A stretch of DNA of 64,000 bases from Archangiaceae bacterium (GTDB lineage: Bacteria > Myxococcota > Myxococcia > Myxococcales > Myxococcaceae), in the NCBI GenBank assembly GCA_016714225.1, contig JADJNS010000005.1:248001-312000 (forward strand), read 5' to 3'. Shown piece after piece: positions 19,711 through 34,624 of this stretch. Every line of letters begins with the position of its first letter. The stretch's first letter is position 1. The position numbers and the translations under genes were made by a program. The notes below the pieces were generated by a model. The model was not told where the DNA came from and did not search any database. It saw nothing but the letters and a program-made list of their open reading frames with translations.

Positions 19711-19808
19711 GAATTGGTAGGTGCATGCTCCACCTTAGAAACTGAGAACTATTTGATTTCATTGACTTAACTGGCGCACGGCGTTTGCTTCTGCGTCAGC
19801 TCCGGTCC
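19711..19808. promoter_or_regulatory. AT-rich upstream region, probable promoter
   Basis: The stretch 19711-19770 (for example GAACTATTTGATTTCATTGA) is clearly richer in A+T than its surroundings and precedes the 98-residue gene at 19809. A promoter is likely, but no -35/-10 pair with correct spacing stands out. A TGGC...TTTGC pair near 19770 has the wrong spacing for sigma-54. Confidence 0.3.
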
Positions 19809-20105
19809 ATGGCGTCCAAAGGCGAAGAGTACGTCGACGAAGCGCTCGAAGAGGGCACGGAAGAGTCCGACGAAGGCATTGCGGACCCCGAGCTCGCCGA
19901 GCTGGCGAAGCCCACGGTGATGAAGTGGAGAGACGCGTACGCGTCGTTCGCCAACAAGCCGGTCGAGCTGGTGGTGCCCACCCGCGCCGACTGCTTCAAG
20001 GTCATCGGCGACGTGGCCGAGGCGCGCTACCCCGCCAAGAAGGTGGCCCGAAGCGCCCACGCGCTCGCCGCCACGCTGCGCGGCATGTTCGTGAAGAAGT
20101 CGTAG
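19809..20105 (+). CDS. Small hypothetical protein
   Basis: 98 residues. It has an acidic first third (EEGTEESDEG) and a basic, helical C-terminal half ending KKS. No signal peptide, membrane segment or family is recognised. It lies after an AT-rich region and converges with the kinase gene, 13 bases apart. The ATG of MASKGEEY was chosen because the sequence before it has no coding look. Confidence 0.65.
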   Translation: MASKGEEYVDEALEEGTEESDEGIADPELAELAKPTVMKWRDAYASFANKPVELVVPTRADCFKVIGDVAEARYPAKKVARSAHALAATLRGMFVKKS

Positions 20106-20118
20106 CTCCCGACCAGGC

Positions 20119-21180
20119 TCAGGGCTTCTTCTTGCCCTTGGGCATGGTGATCTCCGGCATCGTGCCGTGCATGCGCACCGCCCCCGCGGGAATCGTCGGG
20201 TCGTCGGTGAGGCGAATGTCGCGCATCAGCCGCTCGATGCGCCCCTCCCGCTCGGCGAAGTCCTTGCGCAGAAACTCGACGCACTGCTCGGGCGACCACA
20301 CCTCGGCGCCCGCGCCCTGCAGCAGCGCCTCGCGCATCGCGTTGGCGGTGGTGAAGCGCCGCCCCGCCGACGGCTGCAACGCCTTCATCACCAGCTCGTC
20401 GAGCCACGGCGGTATCGCGGGCACCCGCGCGCTGGGCGGCTGAATCTGCGCGTCGAGTACCGCCTCGAGCTCTTCGGCGTCGGTCGCTCGGCCGAACGCC
20501 ACCTCGCCGGTCAGCAGCTCGTGCAGTACCGCGCCCAGCGAGAAGATGTCGCTGCGGTAGTCGAGCGGCTCGGCGCGAATCTGCTCGGGGCTCATGTACG
20601 CCGCGGTGCCGCGCACGAAGTCGGTGCGGGTGCGGCGGCTCGCTCCGGTCACCCGCGCGATGCCGAAGTCGAGCAGCTTGCAGCGGCCCGAGAAGTCCAT
20701 CATCAGGTTGCCGGGCGTGACGTCGCGGTGCACCACCGGCCGCGGCCGGCCCCGGGCGTCTTGGTGCAGGTGCGCGCTGTGCAACCCGGCCAGCGCGTCG
20801 GCGATGGCGCGAAAGGTGAAACCGAACGGCACCCGCTCGAGCAGGCGCTTGCGGGCCCGGCGAATCTCGCTCAGCGTCGCACCGGGGATGAACTCCATCA
20901 CCAGCACCACGTCTTCAGGTGTCACCGCGATGTCGTAGATGCGCGCGATGTTGGGGTGGTCGAGCCGCGCGGTGACCTTGGCCTCTTCGATGATGTCGTG
21001 CAGCGCGTCCTGGTCGTCTTTCGGCGCCAGCATGCGCTTGAGCACCAGCGACATGCCCACGAACTGGCCGGTGCGCGCGGTGCCGAGAAAAATCTCGGCG
21101 CTGCCGCCCACCGCCAGCCGGCACACCACCTCGTAGCGGCCGAAGCGCTTTCCGGTCCACTCGTCGGGGGTGAAGGGCAT
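20119..21180 (-). CDS. Eukaryotic-type Ser/Thr protein kinase
   Basis: 353 residues, with a kinase domain at about residues 15-280. Catalytic elements are complete: glycine loop LAVGGSAEIF, Lys48 (SLVLKRM), HRD at 151-153 (VVHRDVTPGN), DFG at 171-173, the SPE motif in YMSPEQI, and DIFSLGAVLHELLTG. The C-terminal ~70 residues are soluble and end in a Lys-rich tail. There is no membrane segment, so it is a cytoplasmic kinase, of the kind abundant in myxobacteria. Substrates cannot be told from sequence. It is divergent from the MshEN-domain gene. Confidence 0.92.
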   Translation of the reverse strand: MPFTPDEWTGKRFGRYEVVCRLAVGGSAEIFLGTARTGQFVGMSLVLKRMLAPKDDQDALHDIIEEAKVTARLDHPNIARIYDIAVTPEDVVLVMEFIPGATLSEIRRARKRLLERVPFGFTFRAIADALAGLHSAHLHQDARGRPRPVVHRDVTPGNLMMDFSGRCKLLDFGIARVTGASRRTRTDFVRGTAAYMSPEQIRAEPLDYRSDIFSLGAVLHELLTGEVAFGRATDAEELEAVLDAQIQPPSARVPAIPPWLDELVMKALQPSAGRRFTTANAMREALLQGAGAEVWSPEQCVEFLRKDFAEREGRIERLMRDIRLTDDPTIPAGAVRMHGTMPEITMPKGKKKP

Positions 21181-21288
21181 GCGCGATGGGGCTCTTCGAA
21201 AAAGAAAACATCATCGTAGGGGTGGGCCCCGCCGTCGAGCGCGGAAGCTCGTCTGTGGTCACCTGTGCGACTACACTGCGCGGCGAAG

Positions 21289-22008
21289 ATGCCGAACCCG
21301 AGGACGATGGGCCGCTTCGCCGAGGTGCTGCTCAAGGCGCGGCTCATCGACGAGCTGCAGCTCAAGAGCGCGCTGGCCCACGTCGAGCGCTGGGCCGGCA
21401 CCCTGCCGCGCGCCATCGCCGAGCTCGGCTTCGCCGACGAAGACGCGGTGGTCGACGCGCTGGCCAGGGCGCTGCGCGTGCCGGCGGTACACCTGGGCAA
21501 CGTGCTGAAAGACAACGCCGCCCTGCGCTCGCTCGGCGTCGACTACTGCGACAAGTACCACGTGTTTCCCATCTCGCTGAAAGACCGCACCCTCACCCTG
21601 GCCATGGCCGACCCCACCGACCTGCAGGTCATCGACGACGCCAGCTCGATGGCGCGCGCCCGCGTGCAGGTGGTGATGGCCGCCGAGTCGGAGATTCAGA
21701 GCGCCATCGCCAGGCACTTCCGCGGGCAAGACGTCTCGGCAGCCCAGCGCAAGAAGACCAGCGGCATTCGCAAGGTGGCGCCCCCGCAGCCGAACGAAGA
21801 GAAGCTCGAGTTCGAGCGCAAGGGGCCCCGGCGCCCCAACGCGCAAGCAGAAGAGCAGACCTACGACCTGCCGCCCGGCCCGCCCGACTTCACCCCCGAA
21901 GAGGTGCGCCGGCTCGAGGCCGCGCTCCAGAACCAGGAAAAGGTCGGGCACATCTTGCGCACCGTGCAGGCACTGCTCGCCGATAAGGGCCTCACGCCGA
22001 AGGGCTGA
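21289..22008 (+). CDS. MshEN-like (type II secretion ATPase N-terminal) domain protein
   Basis: 239 residues. Residues ~5-155 match the N-terminal domain of GspE/PilB-type ATPases: MGRFAEVLLKARLID..QL, GTLPRAIAELGFADEDAV, and the later YHVFPISLKDRTLTLAMADPTDL. In MshE this domain binds cyclic di-GMP through paired RLG..L motifs; here the motif Gly/Arg and Leu residues are only partly kept. The ATPase domain is missing, and a Pro/charged linker leads to a C-terminal helix. Such stand-alone domains are common in myxobacteria and may be regulators of secretion or pilus motors. A start at 21307 is also possible. Confidence 0.8.
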   Translation: MPNPRTMGRFAEVLLKARLIDELQLKSALAHVERWAGTLPRAIAELGFADEDAVVDALARALRVPAVHLGNVLKDNAALRSLGVDYCDKYHVFPISLKDRTLTLAMADPTDLQVIDDASSMARARVQVVMAAESEIQSAIARHFRGQDVSAAQRKKTSGIRKVAPPQPNEEKLEFERKGPRRPNAQAEEQTYDLPPGPPDFTPEEVRRLEAALQNQEKVGHILRTVQALLADKGLTPKG

Positions 22009-22036
22009 GGGCCGCGACGCGCCACAAGACTGCCAC

Positions 22037-27645
<5,609 letters not shown>

Positions 27646-27649
<4 letters not shown>

Positions 27650-28992
27650 AGGTGAACTCCTGCCTCGAGGCCGAAGAATGCGCGCACGTCAGCGGTGACG
27701 ATGCCGACGTCGTCGGACATCACCGCCCTGAAGAACCGCACTCCGCCGCGCACGAAGAGCAGTGAAACGGGCTTCGCTTCTATCCACCCCTCGCCGGCGA
27801 GCGAGAAGCCGGTCTTCGGGGCGAGCGGCCCCGAGATGAGCACCCGCGGGCCGAACGCCAGGTCGAAGGCCACCAGGTCCCTGAACAGCGGCTGCTTCAC
27901 CCGCAGCTGCAGGTCGATGCCGCGGTAGATGGCGCTCACCACCGGCAGGTCGCAGCCGGTGTACGCGGCGCGTTCTTGGGCCCAGCCCACGCCCACGCCG
28001 ATGCTGGGCAGCATGCCGCCCAGCCGCCAGCGGAAGTTGCCGCGCAGCTGCAGCTCGTCGTCGACCACCCCGCAGGTCTGGCCTTCGATGCTGCCGCCGG
28101 TTGCGCGCGCACGCACGAACGCCCGCCGCCAGTTCGCGTCGACGAACAGGTCGCTGTAGGCCTTGTCGCGGAAGCGCTCGAAGAAGTGCAGCGGGTGCAC
28201 CGACGCGTACACCGCCAGCGTGGCGGTCGAGTTGTTGCGCTGCTCGGCCAGCGATGCGGCCTGGTCGCCGCCCACCAGCTGGTTGCGCACCGCCGCGCCC
28301 GCGCCCACCGCCACCACCACCCGCGGCCGGGTGAGGTCGATGGTCTCGATGATGCTCTTCTTCTCGACGTGCTCGCGGGCGATCTCCGAGTCGACCTCTC
28401 CGGTCACCTCTTCTTCGGCGACGGGCGGAGCCGGCAGCGGCGCGGCGACCTCTTCCTGCTTCGCCTGGGTCAGCGCCACCAGGTGCGCCGAGATTTTCTT
28501 CTGCAGCTCGTCGGCGCTGGCGGCGCTCAGGCTCGCCACCTGCACGCCCGAGACGCTGGCCGCCTTGCCGGTGGTCTCGCCCACGAAGGTGTAGACCGCG
28601 CCGGCCAGGGTGCCCTTGTTCAGGTCGTAGAACACCACCCACGCCGAGTCGGTCGCCTTGGCCAGCTGCGCCATGCCCTGCGCGGTGCGCAGCGCGGGAA
28701 TCTTGAGGCCCTCTTTGTTGATCGCCGCGAGCGTGGCCTCGGTGGTGACGACCTTGCCCTTGCCGAGCTGCTTCTCCAGCGCGCTGACCAGCCGCCGGTG
28801 GCTGGTGACGTCGAGCTTCTCGAGCACCTTGGCCGCCACTCCGGCGAAGCCCGAGCTCTCGGTCACCCGGTACAGCGGAGGCACCAGCACCACCGGCTTG
28901 ACGCGCGACTCGGCGCTCAGGTCGATGCCGAGCTCCTGTGCAGACACCAAAGATGAAAGGAGAAAAAGCGCGAGGACCGGACCGCGATGCAC
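27646..28992 (-). CDS. Exported protein, probable outer-membrane barrel C-terminus
   Basis: 448 residues with a Sec signal peptide (PVLALFLLSSLVSAQ). Residues ~25-190 form a soluble alpha/beta part reminiscent of envelope proteins that sum a per-protein variable; an Ala/Pro/Glu linker follows. The C-terminal ~220 residues alternate polar and aromatic residues and end in leucine after beta-like strands (AFFGLEAGVHL), as in outer-membrane barrels. The start is GTG at 28992 with GGGGAGG upstream; a longer open frame has no coding look. Its stop overlaps the start of the giant repeat protein (GTGA), so the two are probably made together and may form one surface complex. Confidence 0.75.
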
Positions 28993-29363
28993 GAGGAGCC
29001 TCCCGGGGAGCTCGAACTCTATGCGCCGAAAACCGACCCGTGAAGGATTACACCTGCGGGGCAAAACTTACTCCGCGCCTTGATCACCTCGACGGCGTCT
29101 ACGCTGAGCGTGGTCGGCGCAAAATGCGAAACCGAGCAGGGTGAGCCACGTCGAACCCTGGCGTCGCCGCACCGAAGGCGCAGCACCGCATACTCCAGGC
29201 TTCGAGCAGCACAGCGCACGCTCCAATACGATGGCGTATCTGGGCCGGTGCCTCCGGCGAACGACGGCAGGGTTCGCTCGGTGCTCGTACTCTTCGCCGA
29301 CGAGGCGCGAAAGACTGTCTCAAGCTCCGCGGCCGACCCGATATACGGTGCCCCGACCAGCCG
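28993..29363. other. Divergent intergenic region
   Basis: About 370 bases between the exported-protein gene (-) and the SGNH-hydrolase gene (+). No gene or RNA is supported. It should hold both promoters, but no clear sigma motif was found. It contains copy 2 of a diverged repeat (29188-29265). Confidence 0.5.
29188..29265. repeat. Diverged dispersed repeat, copy 2 of 2
   Basis: Matches 7234-7312 from the shared GCATACTCCA onward with only small gaps, at roughly 65-75 percent by eye. Both copies lie in intergenic DNA beside minus-strand genes. Confidence 0.4.
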
Positions 29364-30890
29364 ATGCGCGACGTGCTGACGCGAGTGAGACAGGGCGTGG
29401 CCGACGTGCTGTCGAGGGTGCGGCGCGAGGTGCAGCGCTGGCGCGAGCGGGTGGCGCTCGACGTGGCCGCGGCAAAACGCCAGGGCGGCCGCGACGGCCT
29501 GCTGCTGTTCGCCCGCGCCCGGTGGCTCGAGCTCGCCATCTCGGCGCAGCTGCTGCTCGCCCTCGTCGCCCTGCTTGCCCTCTCGGGCCGCAGCGCGGCT
29601 CCCGCCCCGCCGCCGCCGCTCGCCCTCGCCCCGTCGCCCGCAGCGCCGAAGGTCGCCGCTCCCGCGGCGGCTCTCACTCCGAAGGAGCCCATCGAGCGCC
29701 CCACCGACCCCGACAGCGTGGCGCTGCGCGCGCTGGGCGCCGAGCTCAAGGCGCCCGGCGGAGCGCTCGAGAACCCCTGCGTGGTGACGCAGCAGGGCTT
29801 GGGCTGCATGCGCACCGCGCTCGAGCCGTTCTTCGAGACGCTCGACCACGCGCGCACCTCGGGGCACCCCACCATCGTGCTGGCGCTGGGCAACTCGCTC
29901 ATCGCCGGAGACGGCGTGGTCGACGTCGTTCGCACCCGGCTCACCGACCGCTACGGAGAAGCGGGCCGCGGCTGGCTGCTCGCCGACCGCATGGCGTCGT
30001 ACGGCGGCCGCGCCCGCTGCGCCAGCAAGGCCTCGGGGTGGGTCGCCAGCACCTTCGCGCCGCCGTACAAGCTGCGCTGGCCGTTCGGGCTGGCCGGCGT
30101 GCACCACACCGCGCAGCAGGCGGGCGCGTTCAGCGCCTTCGCGCTCAAGGGCGAGACGAAGGCCGAGGTCTTCTGGCTCGACCGCCCCGAGGCCGCCCCC
30201 CTCGAGGTGCGCGTCGACGGCGCGCTGCAGACCACGCTCGAGCCGCGCCACGAAGAGCAGGGCCGCTCGAGCACCTTCACCCTCGCTCCCGACGCGCATG
30301 AGCTCACCCTCACCGCCAAGGGCAAGGGCGCGGTGCTCTACGGCGTGAGCCTCGAAAAGGCGCAGAGCGGCGTGGTGCTCGACATGCTCGGAGTGCCGTC
30401 GGCCGACGCCTCCATCTTCTTGCAGGCCGACGAGGCCATCTTCGAGGCCCAGCTCAAGGCGCGCCACCCCGCCCTGGTGCTGCTGATGTTCGGCGGCAAC
30501 GAGACCAAGCGCATCGCCTGGGGGCGCTCGTCACAAGAGAAGGTGATTCGCGACCTGCGCACGCTGATTGCCCGGGTCAAGAAGGCCAGCGAAGCAGCGT
30601 GCTGGGTCATCGGGCCACTCGACGCGGTGGTGAAGCGCCCCGGCACCGGCCCCTACACCCAGCGCCCCGAGCTGGAAGACGTCATCGCCATGGAGCGCCA
30701 GGTGGCGCTCGAAGAGGGCTGCGGGTGGTTCGACCTCTTTCGCGCCATGGGCGGCAGCGGCAGCATCAAGCGCTTCGACCAGGCCGGGCTGATGCACCCC
30801 GACCGGGTGCACCCCAAGGGCCGTGGGCTCGACCTGCTGGGCCAGCTCATCGCCGACGCGCTGTTCGACGCCTACGCGAAGGCGCGCTGA
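29364..30890 (+). CDS. Membrane-anchored SGNH/GDSL hydrolase
   Basis: 508 residues. A basic cytoplasmic N-terminus, one membrane segment at about 53-74 (LELAISAQLLLALVALLAL) and a Pro/Ala linker precede an extracytoplasmic SGNH hydrolase. Family blocks seen: Ser178 in LALGNSLIAGD (block I), the Asn block FGGNETK at about 377-383, and the block V Asp/His pair in HPDRVHPKG at about 479-482. The family includes peptidoglycan and polysaccharide O-acetylesterases and lipases; the periplasmic location makes a cell-wall or exopolysaccharide acetyl-esterase the best guess. The next gene, also exported, starts 54 bases downstream. Confidence 0.85.
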   Translation: MRDVLTRVRQGVADVLSRVRREVQRWRERVALDVAAAKRQGGRDGLLLFARARWLELAISAQLLLALVALLALSGRSAAPAPPPPLALAPSPAAPKVAAPAAALTPKEPIERPTDPDSVALRALGAELKAPGGALENPCVVTQQGLGCMRTALEPFFETLDHARTSGHPTIVLALGNSLIAGDGVVDVVRTRLTDRYGEAGRGWLLADRMASYGGRARCASKASGWVASTFAPPYKLRWPFGLAGVHHTAQQAGAFSAFALKGETKAEVFWLDRPEAAPLEVRVDGALQTTLEPRHEEQGRSSTFTLAPDAHELTLTAKGKGAVLYGVSLEKAQSGVVLDMLGVPSADASIFLQADEAIFEAQLKARHPALVLLMFGGNETKRIAWGRSSQEKVIRDLRTLIARVKKASEAACWVIGPLDAVVKRPGTGPYTQRPELEDVIAMERQVALEEGCGWFDLFRAMGGSGSIKRFDQAGLMHPDRVHPKGRGLDLLGQLIADALFDAYAKAR

Positions 30891-30944
30891 AACCCACCCA
30901 GGGCACCGCCTCGAATCTTCTCCTTTCCCTTCCCGCGAGCCATC

Positions 30945-32870
30945 ATGCGCGCGGCTCCCGTGCGGTTCCTGCTCGCCCTCTTCATCGCCTCGTCGGCCGC
31001 GGCCGAACCGCTCGCCCCCGAGCACGTCGCGGCCCTCGACGCCGACATTCGCGCGCTGCTCAGCCACCGCCCCTCGGCCGGCCTCTCGGTGGCGGTCGGC
31101 TACGGCGATGCCGAGTGGCTCTCGGCGTACGGCTACGCGCAGCTCGCCGAGCGCAAGCGCGCCACCCCCTCGACCACCTACCGGCTGGCCTCGGTCACCA
31201 AGACCCTCACCGCGGTGGCCATCATGCAGCTGGTGGAGCAGGGCAAGGTGAAGCTCGACGACGACCTCCACACGTACCTGCCGCGCTACCCCAAGAAGCC
31301 GTGGCCGGTGACGGTGCGCCAGCTGCTCAGCCACCTGGGCGGCGTGTACCACTACCGCGACCCGAAGAAAGAGGGCCACTTCAAGACCCACTTCTCGACC
31401 GCGCAGGCGCTCGCCCTCTTCGAGGGCTGGCCGCTGGCGCAAGAGCCCGGCACGAAGTTTCTCTACACCACCTACGGCTACGACGTGCTCGGCGCCATCG
31501 TCGAGGCCGCCTCGGGGCAGAGCTACGCCGAGTACCTGCGCGAGCACATCTTCCAGCCTGCCGGCATGAGCCGCTCGAGCATGGAGGACAAGAAGCACCT
31601 GGGCACCGACGCCGCGCGCGGCTACCGGGTGCGCGCCGGCCGGGTGGTGCCCAGCGAAGACATCGACATCTCCAGCCGCTTCGCCGGTGGCGGCGCCCGC
31701 TCGTCGGTCGAAGACCTGCTGCGCTACGCGCGCGCGCTCACCGACGGCAAGCTGGTTACGCCCCAGACCTGGCAGCAGATGCAGCAGCCCGCGCAGACCA
31801 AAGACGGCCACCAGGTCGACTACGGGCTGGGCTTCGGCGTCTTCCCGCAGCACGGCCACAGCGTGGTCTCGCACTACGGCGGGCAGCCCGAGACCACCAC
31901 CCTGCTGTTTCTGGTACCGGCGCGCCGGCTGGTGGTGGCGCTGGCCACCAACGTCGAGGGGCAAGACGCGCTGCTGGGTGAAATCGCCGGCGCGGTGCTC
32001 GAGCGGCTGCTCGAAGACGGGGTGCGAAGGCGCCCGCTCTACGCCGACGACCCGGTCGACCAGGCCCTGCTCGACGGCATGACGCGCGTCTCGTCGTACG
32101 GCCTCGCGCGTCGCGAAGGCTGGGGCGGCCCGCTGAACCAGACTCCCGCCTCGCTCGACGACGCCTTCGCGCGGGTGTTCGAGCTGCTCTCGCGCGACCG
32201 CATCGCCACCGACGTCGACACCGCCCGAAAGCAGCTCGCGGCCGCGCACCACCCCAGCAACGGCAGCGTGGTGCCGAGGGCCGGCGAAGAGATGGCGCGG
32301 GTGCTCGAGAAGGCGCTCCCCGACCGCAACTACGCCGCGCTGGGGCCGATCGCCTTCTTCTCCGACTACGGGCAGGTGTGTGAGCTCGAGAGCTGCGCCC
32401 ACCCGCTGCCGCAGCGGCTCAAAGAAGACCTGCAGTGGCTGCGCACCCAGTGGGAGTGGGCGGGCCCCCGCTTCTCGAGCTACCGCCCCGAGCGCGCCGC
32501 CGACGCCCGCGAGCTCGCCGAGGCGCTCGAGCCCACCCTCAAGCAGGCGGCGGTGCACCCCGACTTCGTGGCCGAGCTCTCCACCGCCGCGGCGCGGTGG
32601 CGCGACAGCGGGCGCGAGGCCGAGGCCACCGCGGCGCTCGAGCTCAGCGCGCGGCTGCACCCCTTCGCGCTCGAGCCGCAGCTGCAGCTCGCCGACGCCG
32701 CGCTGCTGCTCGGCGACGAAGACCGGGCCGCCGAGCTGTACGAGCCCGCCGCGCACGAAGCGCTGCTCAAGCGCGCCGCCGCCCTCGAGCTGTCGGCCCA
32801 CCCCCGCGCGCAGCTGGCCGCCGCCTGGCTCAAGAAGTTCGCGGGCGGTGGTGGCGCCGCGCAGCCGTGA
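30945..32870 (+). CDS. Exported serine hydrolase, beta-lactamase/class C-like
   Basis: 641 residues with a signal peptide (FLLALFIASSAAA). Residues ~25-345 are a penicillin-binding-protein/class C beta-lactamase fold: SVTK (the SxxK nucleophile motif, Ser about 83), LLSHLGG, YTTYGYD at about 172 in the place of YxN, and HYGG at about 309 in the place of the KTG-like motif. The Tyr motif is YTT rather than YSN. The last ~290 residues are helical, with TPR-like pairs near the end (LQLADAALLLGDEDRAAEL). The family covers esterases, D-aminopeptidases and peptidoglycan hydrolases; substrate unknown. The stop overlaps the GTG of gntK. Confidence 0.85.
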   Translation: MRAAPVRFLLALFIASSAAAEPLAPEHVAALDADIRALLSHRPSAGLSVAVGYGDAEWLSAYGYAQLAERKRATPSTTYRLASVTKTLTAVAIMQLVEQGKVKLDDDLHTYLPRYPKKPWPVTVRQLLSHLGGVYHYRDPKKEGHFKTHFSTAQALALFEGWPLAQEPGTKFLYTTYGYDVLGAIVEAASGQSYAEYLREHIFQPAGMSRSSMEDKKHLGTDAARGYRVRAGRVVPSEDIDISSRFAGGGARSSVEDLLRYARALTDGKLVTPQTWQQMQQPAQTKDGHQVDYGLGFGVFPQHGHSVVSHYGGQPETTTLLFLVPARRLVVALATNVEGQDALLGEIAGAVLERLLEDGVRRRPLYADDPVDQALLDGMTRVSSYGLARREGWGGPLNQTPASLDDAFARVFELLSRDRIATDVDTARKQLAAAHHPSNGSVVPRAGEEMARVLEKALPDRNYAALGPIAFFSDYGQVCELESCAHPLPQRLKEDLQWLRTQWEWAGPRFSSYRPERAADARELAEALEPTLKQAAVHPDFVAELSTAAARWRDSGREAEATAALELSARLHPFALEPQLQLADAALLLGDEDRAAELYEPAAHEALLKRAAALELSAHPRAQLAAAWLKKFAGGGGAAQP

Positions 32871-33352
32871 AGGTCATTCTGGTGACGGGGGTCTCGGGCG
32901 TGGGCAAGACCACCATCGGGGCCGCGCTCGCGCAGGCCATCGGCGCGCGGTTCGAAGACGCCGACGCCTACCACCCGCCCCAGAACGTCGAGAAGATGAA
33001 GCGCGGTCAGCCGCTCGACGACGCCGACCGCGCGCCCTGGCTGGCCGCGCTCGAGGCGCAGGTGCGAGCGTGGCTCGCCGCGCCTGACACCGTGGTGCTC
33101 GCCTGCTCGGCGCTCAAGGAGCGCTACCGCGCCCAGCTCACGGTCGACCCCGAGCAGGTGCGGGTGGTCTACCTCACGGCCTCGCGCGCGCTGCTCGAGC
33201 AGCGGCTGCTGGCGCGCAGGGGGCACTTCTTCGACCCCGCCCTGCTGCCCTCGCAGCTCGCTGCGGTCGAAGAGCCGTCGGGCGCGCTGGTGGTCGACGC
33301 CAGTCAGCCGGTCGCCGCGGTGGTTCAGCTGCTGTGCGCCGCGCTCGCCTGA
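32867..33352 (+). CDS. gntK: Gluconokinase (GntK/IdnK type)
   Basis: 161 residues (E. coli about 175). It phosphorylates gluconate to 6-phosphogluconate for the pentose phosphate or Entner-Doudoroff route. The P-loop GVSGVGKTT is at about residue 8; DADAYHPPQNVEKMKRGQPL, LACSALKERYR and the lid region ARRGHFF are characteristic of the family. The GTG start overlaps the hydrolase stop (GTGA); the longer frame upstream is only antisense-like sequence within that gene. Why it is coupled to an exported hydrolase is unclear. Confidence 0.92.
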   Translation: MKVILVTGVSGVGKTTIGAALAQAIGARFEDADAYHPPQNVEKMKRGQPLDDADRAPWLAALEAQVRAWLAAPDTVVLACSALKERYRAQLTVDPEQVRVVYLTASRALLEQRLLARRGHFFDPALLPSQLAAVEEPSGALVVDASQPVAAVVQLLCAALA

Positions 33353-33470
33353 AGGGCCCGCGCAGAGAGCGACGGCTCTTCGACTCGTGCCCTGTTCACG
33401 CTGGCGGGTCAGCCAGAATACGAGGCCGAGGCGGGGTGAGCTCGTCGCTCTTGCGACCTTCCGACCAATC

Positions 33471-34532
33471 TCAGAGCGGGTTGGGGTGAAACGTGGCGAG
33501 CTGGTTCTCGCTGTAGTTGTCGGCCTGCGAGTAGCTCAGCCCCTCGGGCACCGCCTTCACCGCCAACATGCGCGGCCCGAGCTTCGCCGCGCCGCGCGCC
33601 GCCACCCGATTCTGCTCGCGGTCGTCGACCACCGCGATGACCACCTTCTCCATGCCGCCGCGCGACTCGCGCTCGAGCTGCTCGACCCAGCCCGCCTTCG
33701 AGCGCGCCTCGCCGTCGAGCTCGAGCCGGCCCTCTTGCGGGTGCGTCTCTTCGTACTCGAGCGCCAGGTCGAGAGCGCGCTCCCACGCCTCGTCGCTCGG
33801 CTCGGGCGCGCCGTAGCGCACGTCGGGGTCGACGAGCCCGCCGCCGCCGAGCTCTTTGGGCCGGGTGTAGACCGACTTGAGCTCTTCGGTGGTGCCCTTC
33901 ACGGTGGCGCCCAGCTGGCCGTTGCCGGCGCCGCAGAACACCAGCTCGCCGCGGCCCTGGGTCTCGTACTTGTAGCGGCTCTCGAACTCGTGCAGCCCGG
34001 CGGTGGCGTTGGCCTCGACCACCGGGTAGCTCAAGAAGCCCATGTCGATGCGCGTGCCGAGCGCGCCGAACGCTGCCCCGTACTTCGTGAACAGCTGTTG
34101 ATGGGTGAGGCGCCAGTGGTCAGACGCCTGCACGGTGTACCCGGGCAGGTACTTGAGGGTGCCCTGGCGCAGCGCGTCGTCGAGATCCGCCAGCTCGGCG
34201 ATGGCGTGCTTCTTCACGAACGCCTCGAAGGCCTTGCGTACGACGGGGTACTCGTCGAGGCCGGCCTGCCGGTGATCGATCATCACGACCGGCAGCTTCT
34301 TCTGCTCGGCGATCAAGGCGCCGAGCTTGAAGATGCGCGCGATGGTCTCTTTCTGAATCGCCGCCGGCACGTGCCGCTTCGCCCCGCGCCGCCCGAAGGC
34401 CTCGCTGTCTTTGCGGGTGGTGACGTCGCGCTTCTTGGGGTCGGTGATGGGCCGAATCACCGTGACGGGGGCCTGGGGCGCTTTGGGAGGCGGCTTCGGC
34501 GGTGGCGCAGAGCCGATCGAGTCTTTCGACAA
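33471..34532 (-). CDS. Hypothetical protein, unrecognised
   Basis: 353 residues. A Pro/Lys-rich, probably disordered first ~45 residues precede a soluble mixed alpha/beta protein. No family is recognised and no signal peptide or membrane segment is seen. The start is TTG at 34532, chosen because GGAGG lies seven bases upstream and the Pro-rich leader follows. It is divergent from the Met/Gly-rich gene (93 bases apart), so the two may share control. Confidence 0.75.
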   Translation of the reverse strand: MSKDSIGSAPPPKPPPKAPQAPVTVIRPITDPKKRDVTTRKDSEAFGRRGAKRHVPAAIQKETIARIFKLGALIAEQKKLPVVMIDHRQAGLDEYPVVRKAFEAFVKKHAIAELADLDDALRQGTLKYLPGYTVQASDHWRLTHQQLFTKYGAAFGALGTRIDMGFLSYPVVEANATAGLHEFESRYKYETQGRGELVFCGAGNGQLGATVKGTTEELKSVYTRPKELGGGGLVDPDVRYGAPEPSDEAWERALDLALEYEETHPQEGRLELDGEARSKAGWVEQLERESRGGMEKVVIAVVDDREQNRVAARGAAKLGPRMLAVKAVPEGLSYSQADNYSENQLATFHPNPL

Positions 34533-34624
34533 GTGTTTCCTCCAGGCGACCCTCGGCGAGTCTAACCATTCCCGTCGGTTTTGGGTGCGTGGTATCCATT
34601 CTGCTTGAGAAGGAGCGACATCAC

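Noticed and set aside
19767..19786. TGGCGC...TTTGCT as a sigma-54 promoter for the 98-residue gene
   Set aside because: The GG-to-GC distance is 14 bases; sigma-54 needs 12.
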